NCBI GenBank assembly: GCA_937864935.1
Contig: CALMDN010000216.1
Span: forward strand, 1 to 8,125
Source of the DNA: an uncultured Bacteroidales bacterium
GTDB taxonomy: Bacteria; Bacteroidota; Bacteroidia; Bacteroidales; Lentimicrobiaceae
Length of the DNA: 8,125 nt
Direction: 5' to 3'
Numbering within the stretch: the stretch's first letter is position 1; each line of letters opens with the position of its first letter. Both the position numbers and the translations under genes were made by a program. Below, in pieces: positions 5,350 to 8,125 of this stretch. The notes beneath the pieces are model-generated. The model was not told the origin of the DNA, did no database searches, and was given only the letters and a program-made list of their open reading frames with translations.

Positions 5350-6357
5350 ATGAGCTTACTCACTGTATCGGGTTCACCCCATGTCCATGGCCATCAGAAT
5401 GTTAAATCAATTATGTATGGGGTTGTGGTTGCCATGATCCCGGCCATCTTTGTCTCGGTTTACTTTTTTGGTCTGGATGCTGCCAGGGTAATCTTTATCT
5501 CGGTGGCAGCCTGTCTGTTTTTTGTTTGGATCATTCAGAAATACCTGCTCAAAGGTCCACTCACCATCAACGACGGAAGTGCACTGGTTACCGGTGTACT
5601 GCTGGCTTTTAATGTACCATCTAACCTTCCGGTCTGGATGATCGTTGTCGGAGCCCTGGTTTCAATCGGAATCGCCAAGATGTCGTTTGGCGGGCTGGGG
5701 AAAAATCCATTTAATCCGGCCCTGATCGGCAGGGTTTTTCTGCTGATCTCCTTTCCGGTTCAAATGACTTCATGGCCGGTGCCCAAGGCCTTGTTTGCTC
5801 CCGGTGTTACCGATGCTGTTACCGGACCAACCACCCTTGGCATTCTGAAAGAAGGGCTGAATGCTGGCAAATCGGTTCAGGAGCTGATGGGAAGCAGCGG
5901 GTTTCCGGGTTACATGAACGATATGATCGGAGCTCAGGGCGGTTCGGTGGGTGAGATTTCAGCCATTGCCCTCTTGCTGGGGGCAGCCTATATGTATTTC
6001 AGAAAGATCATTACCTGGCATATTCCGGTCGCCTATACAGGCTCCGCTTTTGTCTTTTCCGGAATTCTCTGGCTGGTTGATCCGGCCCGGTTCATTGATC
6101 CGGTAATGCATATGCTTGCAGGGGGGATGATTCTGGGTGTCTTCTTTATGGCGACCGATATGGTTTCTTCACCTATGTCGCCCCGTGGCCAGCTGGTGTT
6201 TGGCGTCGGAGCCGGGTTGCTTACCATTCTCATCAGGGTGTGGGGAGCCTATCCTGAAGGAGTTTCGTTTGCCATTCTTATTATGAATGCATTTACTCCG
6301 TTAATCAACAGGTCATTCAAGCCAAAAAGATTCGGAGAAGTACCCGCAAAATCATAA
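5350..6357 (+). CDS. rnfD: Rnf complex subunit D, membrane flavoprotein
   Basis: RnfD is a polytopic membrane subunit, related to NqrB, that normally carries covalent FMN on the outer side and takes part in ion translocation. The 335-residue protein starts at ATG, one base after rnfC, with GGGGGA (5335-5340) nine bases upstream. Family motifs are clear: NDGSALVTGVLLAFNVP (74-90), GGLGKNPFNPALIGR (114-128), MATDMVSSPMSPRGQ (267-281) and the C-terminal IMNAFTPLINR. Hydrophobic segments at about 22-40, 46-64, 78-110, 203-217, 226-243, 254-269 and 283-297 fit the usual bundle. The flavin site reads DAVTGPT (155-161) where the motif normally ends GAT, so Pro160 replaces Ala next to the expected acceptor Thr161. 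Identity is firm; flavinylation is less certain than usual. Confidence 0.96.
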   Translation: MSLLTVSGSPHVHGHQNVKSIMYGVVVAMIPAIFVSVYFFGLDAARVIFISVAACLFFVWIIQKYLLKGPLTINDGSALVTGVLLAFNVPSNLPVWMIVVGALVSIGIAKMSFGGLGKNPFNPALIGRVFLLISFPVQMTSWPVPKALFAPGVTDAVTGPTTLGILKEGLNAGKSVQELMGSSGFPGYMNDMIGAQGGSVGEISAIALLLGAAYMYFRKIITWHIPVAYTGSAFVFSGILWLVDPARFIDPVMHMLAGGMILGVFFMATDMVSSPMSPRGQLVFGVGAGLLTILIRVWGAYPEGVSFAILIMNAFTPLINRSFKPKRFGEVPAKS

Positions 6358-6383
6358 GCAGAACGTTTTTTAAAACTACACCT

Positions 6384-7001
6384 ATGGCAAAGCTGGATTC
6401 CTCACTTAAAAATATGATTCTTTCCCTTTTGTTTATTTCAATCGGGATGTCGGCTGCTCTTGGATTTGTTTATAACCTGACCAAAGATCCGATCGCCAGG
6501 GCAAGCAAGGAAAAGGAGGTCAAAGCAGTTAAAGACGTTTTGCCTCCTTTCAATAATGACCCTACTGCAGAAATCGTTAACATAGAGAACCTCGTATTCT
6601 ATCCCGCTTCAAAAGATGGAGTTCCGGTGGGTTGTGCTGTTAAAACTTTTACTGAAAAAGGGTATTCCGGCAGGTTTGACCTGATGGTAGGTTTCCTGCC
6701 TGATGGGAAAATCTATAATGTTGTTGTCCTTGAACAGAAAGAGACCCCCGGACTCGGGACAAAAATGAAGGAACCCAAATTTAAAGACCAGTTTAACGCT
6801 TTGGATATTGGAATTCTTCAGAATAAAGAGGTAAAAGTAAAAAAAGACGGAGGCACCATCGATGCTATTTCCGCTGCGACCATCAGCTCCAGAGCTTTTT
6901 GCGACGGAGTACAGAAGGCCTATACAGTATTCATGAGGGACATTGCTCCTGCTAAAATGAATATCAAGGATTCAACGAATAACAATGGAGGTAACCAATG
7001 A
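6384..7001 (+). CDS. rnfG: Rnf complex subunit G, covalent FMN protein
   Basis: RnfG is a membrane-anchored flavoprotein, related to NqrC, with its FMN domain on the periplasmic side. It has 205 residues. One membrane segment lies at about 10-31 (MILSLLFISIGMSAALGFVY), followed by an FMN-binding domain with QKETPGLGTKMKEPKF (118-133). The flavin site is IDAISAATISSRAFCDG, residues 159-175, with Thr166 as the expected phosphoester acceptor; SAAT is a mild variant of [S/T]GAT. ATG at 6384 follows the rnfD stop by 26 bases. No Shine-Dalgarno-like sequence precedes it, only an A/T-rich leader, which is common in Bacteroidota. The polar tail DSTNNNGGNQ overlaps the ribosome binding site and start of rnfE. 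Confidence 0.96.
   Translation: MAKLDSSLKNMILSLLFISIGMSAALGFVYNLTKDPIARASKEKEVKAVKDVLPPFNNDPTAEIVNIENLVFYPASKDGVPVGCAVKTFTEKGYSGRFDLMVGFLPDGKIYNVVVLEQKETPGLGTKMKEPKFKDQFNALDIGILQNKEVKVKKDGGTIDAISAATISSRAFCDGVQKAYTVFMRDIAPAKMNIKDSTNNNGGNQ
6986..6992 (+). promoter_or_regulatory. Ribosome binding site of rnfE inside the rnfG tail
   Basis: TGGAGGT lies five bases before ATG at 6998. It is embedded in the last codons of rnfG, and the start overlaps the rnfG stop as ATGA (6998-7001). This arrangement points to translational coupling of G and E. Confidence 0.75.
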
Positions 7002-7594
7002 GTCAGATAAAATATTTTACCAACGGATTGTTCAAAGAGAATCCAACCTTGGTATTGGTTCTTGGAACCTGCCCCACACTTGCTGTAACAACTTCAGCCA
7101 TTAATGGAATTGGTATGGGTGCAGCCACTACCTTTGTTCTGGTTTTTTCAAATCTTCTCATTGCAGCACTTAAGAATCTGATTCCTAATAAAGTACGTAT
7201 TGCAGCCTTCATTGTCATTATCGCCACTTTTGTAACCATTGTTGATCTGGTTATGAAGGCATTTACTCCGGATCTTTACGCGACCCTTGGTATCTTTATC
7301 CCTCTGATTGTAGTAAACTGCATCATTCTGGGAAGAGCGGAAGCATTCGCCCAGAAAAGCAGTATTATGCCAGCAATCCTGGATGGACTTGGAATGGGAA
7401 TCGGTTTTACGCTGGCAATAACTTTAATGGGGAGTATCAGAGAATTGCTCGGTAACGGATCAATATTCGATATTAAACTGCTTGCTGAAGATGCCAACAC
7501 CATCCTCATTTTCATTTTACCTCCTGGTGCATTCATTACTTATGGCTACCTCATTGCCATGATGAACCGCATGAAAAAAAGATACAATATTTAA
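6998..7594 (+). CDS. rnfE: Rnf complex subunit E, integral membrane
   Basis: RnfE is a small polytopic subunit, related to NqrD. With RnfA it forms a pseudo-symmetric pair that holds an iron-sulfur centre inside the membrane between the cytoplasmic and outer flavins. It has 198 residues, a normal family length, and about six hydrophobic segments. The two cysteine motifs are GTCPTLAVT (Cys25) and VNCIILGRAEAFA (Cys108); in Nqr and Rnf structures the equivalent residues ligate the centre. GFTLAITLMGSIREL is a further family signature. The start overlaps the rnfG stop by four bases, and the stop is 11 bases before rnfA. Its similarity to RnfA can be seen directly: LYxxLGIxxPLIxxNCxxLG occurs in both. 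Confidence 0.96.
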   Translation: MSQIKYFTNGLFKENPTLVLVLGTCPTLAVTTSAINGIGMGAATTFVLVFSNLLIAALKNLIPNKVRIAAFIVIIATFVTIVDLVMKAFTPDLYATLGIFIPLIVVNCIILGRAEAFAQKSSIMPAILDGLGMGIGFTLAITLMGSIRELLGNGSIFDIKLLAEDANTILIFILPPGAFITYGYLIAMMNRMKKRYNI

Positions 7595-7605
7595 ATACCT
7601 GAGTT

Positions 7606-8125
7606 ATGGAGTTCGTTAGCATAATAATTCTTGCACTGCTGGTCAACAATGTTGTGCTGGCTCAGTTTCTGGGGATTTGTCCGTTTCTTGGAGTTTCCCA
7701 GAAAGTTTCAACTTCGGTCGGAATGGGTGCCGCAGTTGTATTTGTGATGGCTCTGGCCAATCTTGTAACTTACCTCATTCAATACTATATCCTTGTTCCG
7801 CTCCATATTGAGTTTATGCAAACGATCACCTTTATTTTCATTATCGCATTTCTGGTTCAGGTCGTTGAGATAATATTAAAAAAGGCTGCACCATCGTTGT
7901 ATATGGCCTTGGGTATTTACCTGCCATTGATTACCACCAACTGTGCAGTACTTGGGATAGCAATCCTTGCAGTTCAAAAAAATTATAATCTTATCGAAAG
8001 TGTTGTCTATGCCAGCGCGATTGCGGCAGGATTTACCCTTGCGATGATCCTGATGGCAGGTATCAGGGAACAGATGGAAAACACAGGGTACCCTTCAGGT
8101 ATGAAGGGTTTCCCTATCTCCCTCA
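7606..8125 (+). CDS. rnfA: Rnf complex subunit A, integral membrane (3'-partial)
   Basis: The frame opens with ATG at 7606 and runs to the window end without a stop, giving 173 complete codons; the family is usually about 190-195 residues, so some 20 are missing. It begins MEFVSIIILALLVNNVVLAQ. Cys25 in GICPFLGVSQ and Cys113 in TTNCAVLG are the partners of RnfE Cys25 and Cys108 for the intramembrane iron-sulfur centre. GFTLAMILMAGIREQ and GMKGFPISL near the visible end match the last part of the family. At least five hydrophobic segments are visible. The site before the start (ACCTGAGTT) is a weak ribosome binding site. As the last subunit in the B-C-D-G-E-A order, it completes the complex, although genes beyond the window could belong to the operon. 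Confidence 0.96.
   Translation, partial: MEFVSIIILALLVNNVVLAQFLGICPFLGVSQKVSTSVGMGAAVVFVMALANLVTYLIQYYILVPLHIEFMQTITFIFIIAFLVQVVEIILKKAAPSLYMALGIYLPLITTNCAVLGIAILAVQKNYNLIESVVYASAIAAGFTLAMILMAGIREQMENTGYPSGMKGFPISL

Overview
The window looks like chromosomal DNA from a member of the Bacteroidota, probably anaerobic and Bacteroidales-like. Three things point there: a C-terminal type IX secretion (T9SS) sorting domain on the first protein, a TAnnTTTG-type promoter element, and the gene order rnfB-C-D-G-E-A, which is the Bacteroides-type arrangement. Genus cannot be read from this sequence. All supported genes lie on the + strand. Coding DNA is near 50% GC by eye, and the one long intergenic gap is strongly AT-rich.

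Positions 1-2796 hold the 3' part of a large secreted surface protein (931 residues visible, N-terminus outside the window). It has an N-terminal globular module of about 410 residues, one Ig/PKD-like domain, four tandem repeats with an exact 87-residue period in their Cys and Trp residues, and the T9SS sorting domain. A clear rho-independent terminator follows at 2820-2848.

Positions 2797-3098 (302 bases) have no convincing gene. They hold the terminator, an AT-rich 8-4-8 inverted repeat, a short direct repeat, a candidate Bacteroidota promoter and a small inverted repeat at the predicted transcription start.

Positions 3099-8125 hold a tightly packed operon for the Rnf complex, the membrane ferredoxin:NAD+ oxidoreductase that pumps Na+ or H+. 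RnfB (a ferredoxin-like hub with 24 Cys) takes electrons from ferredoxin. RnfD and RnfG carry covalent FMN, RnfE and RnfA share an intramembrane iron-sulfur centre, and RnfC (a NuoF-like NADH/FMN subunit) passes electrons to NAD+. All six subunits are present, with rnfA cut off by the window end after 173 codons. Gaps are small (45, 1, 26, -4 and 11 bases), so the genes are probably co-transcribed.

I see no sign of an undescribed system. The points most worth checking are the TGPT sequence in RnfD where the flavin-attachment motif normally reads [S/T]GAT, and the gapless Cys/Trp lattice of the surface protein.
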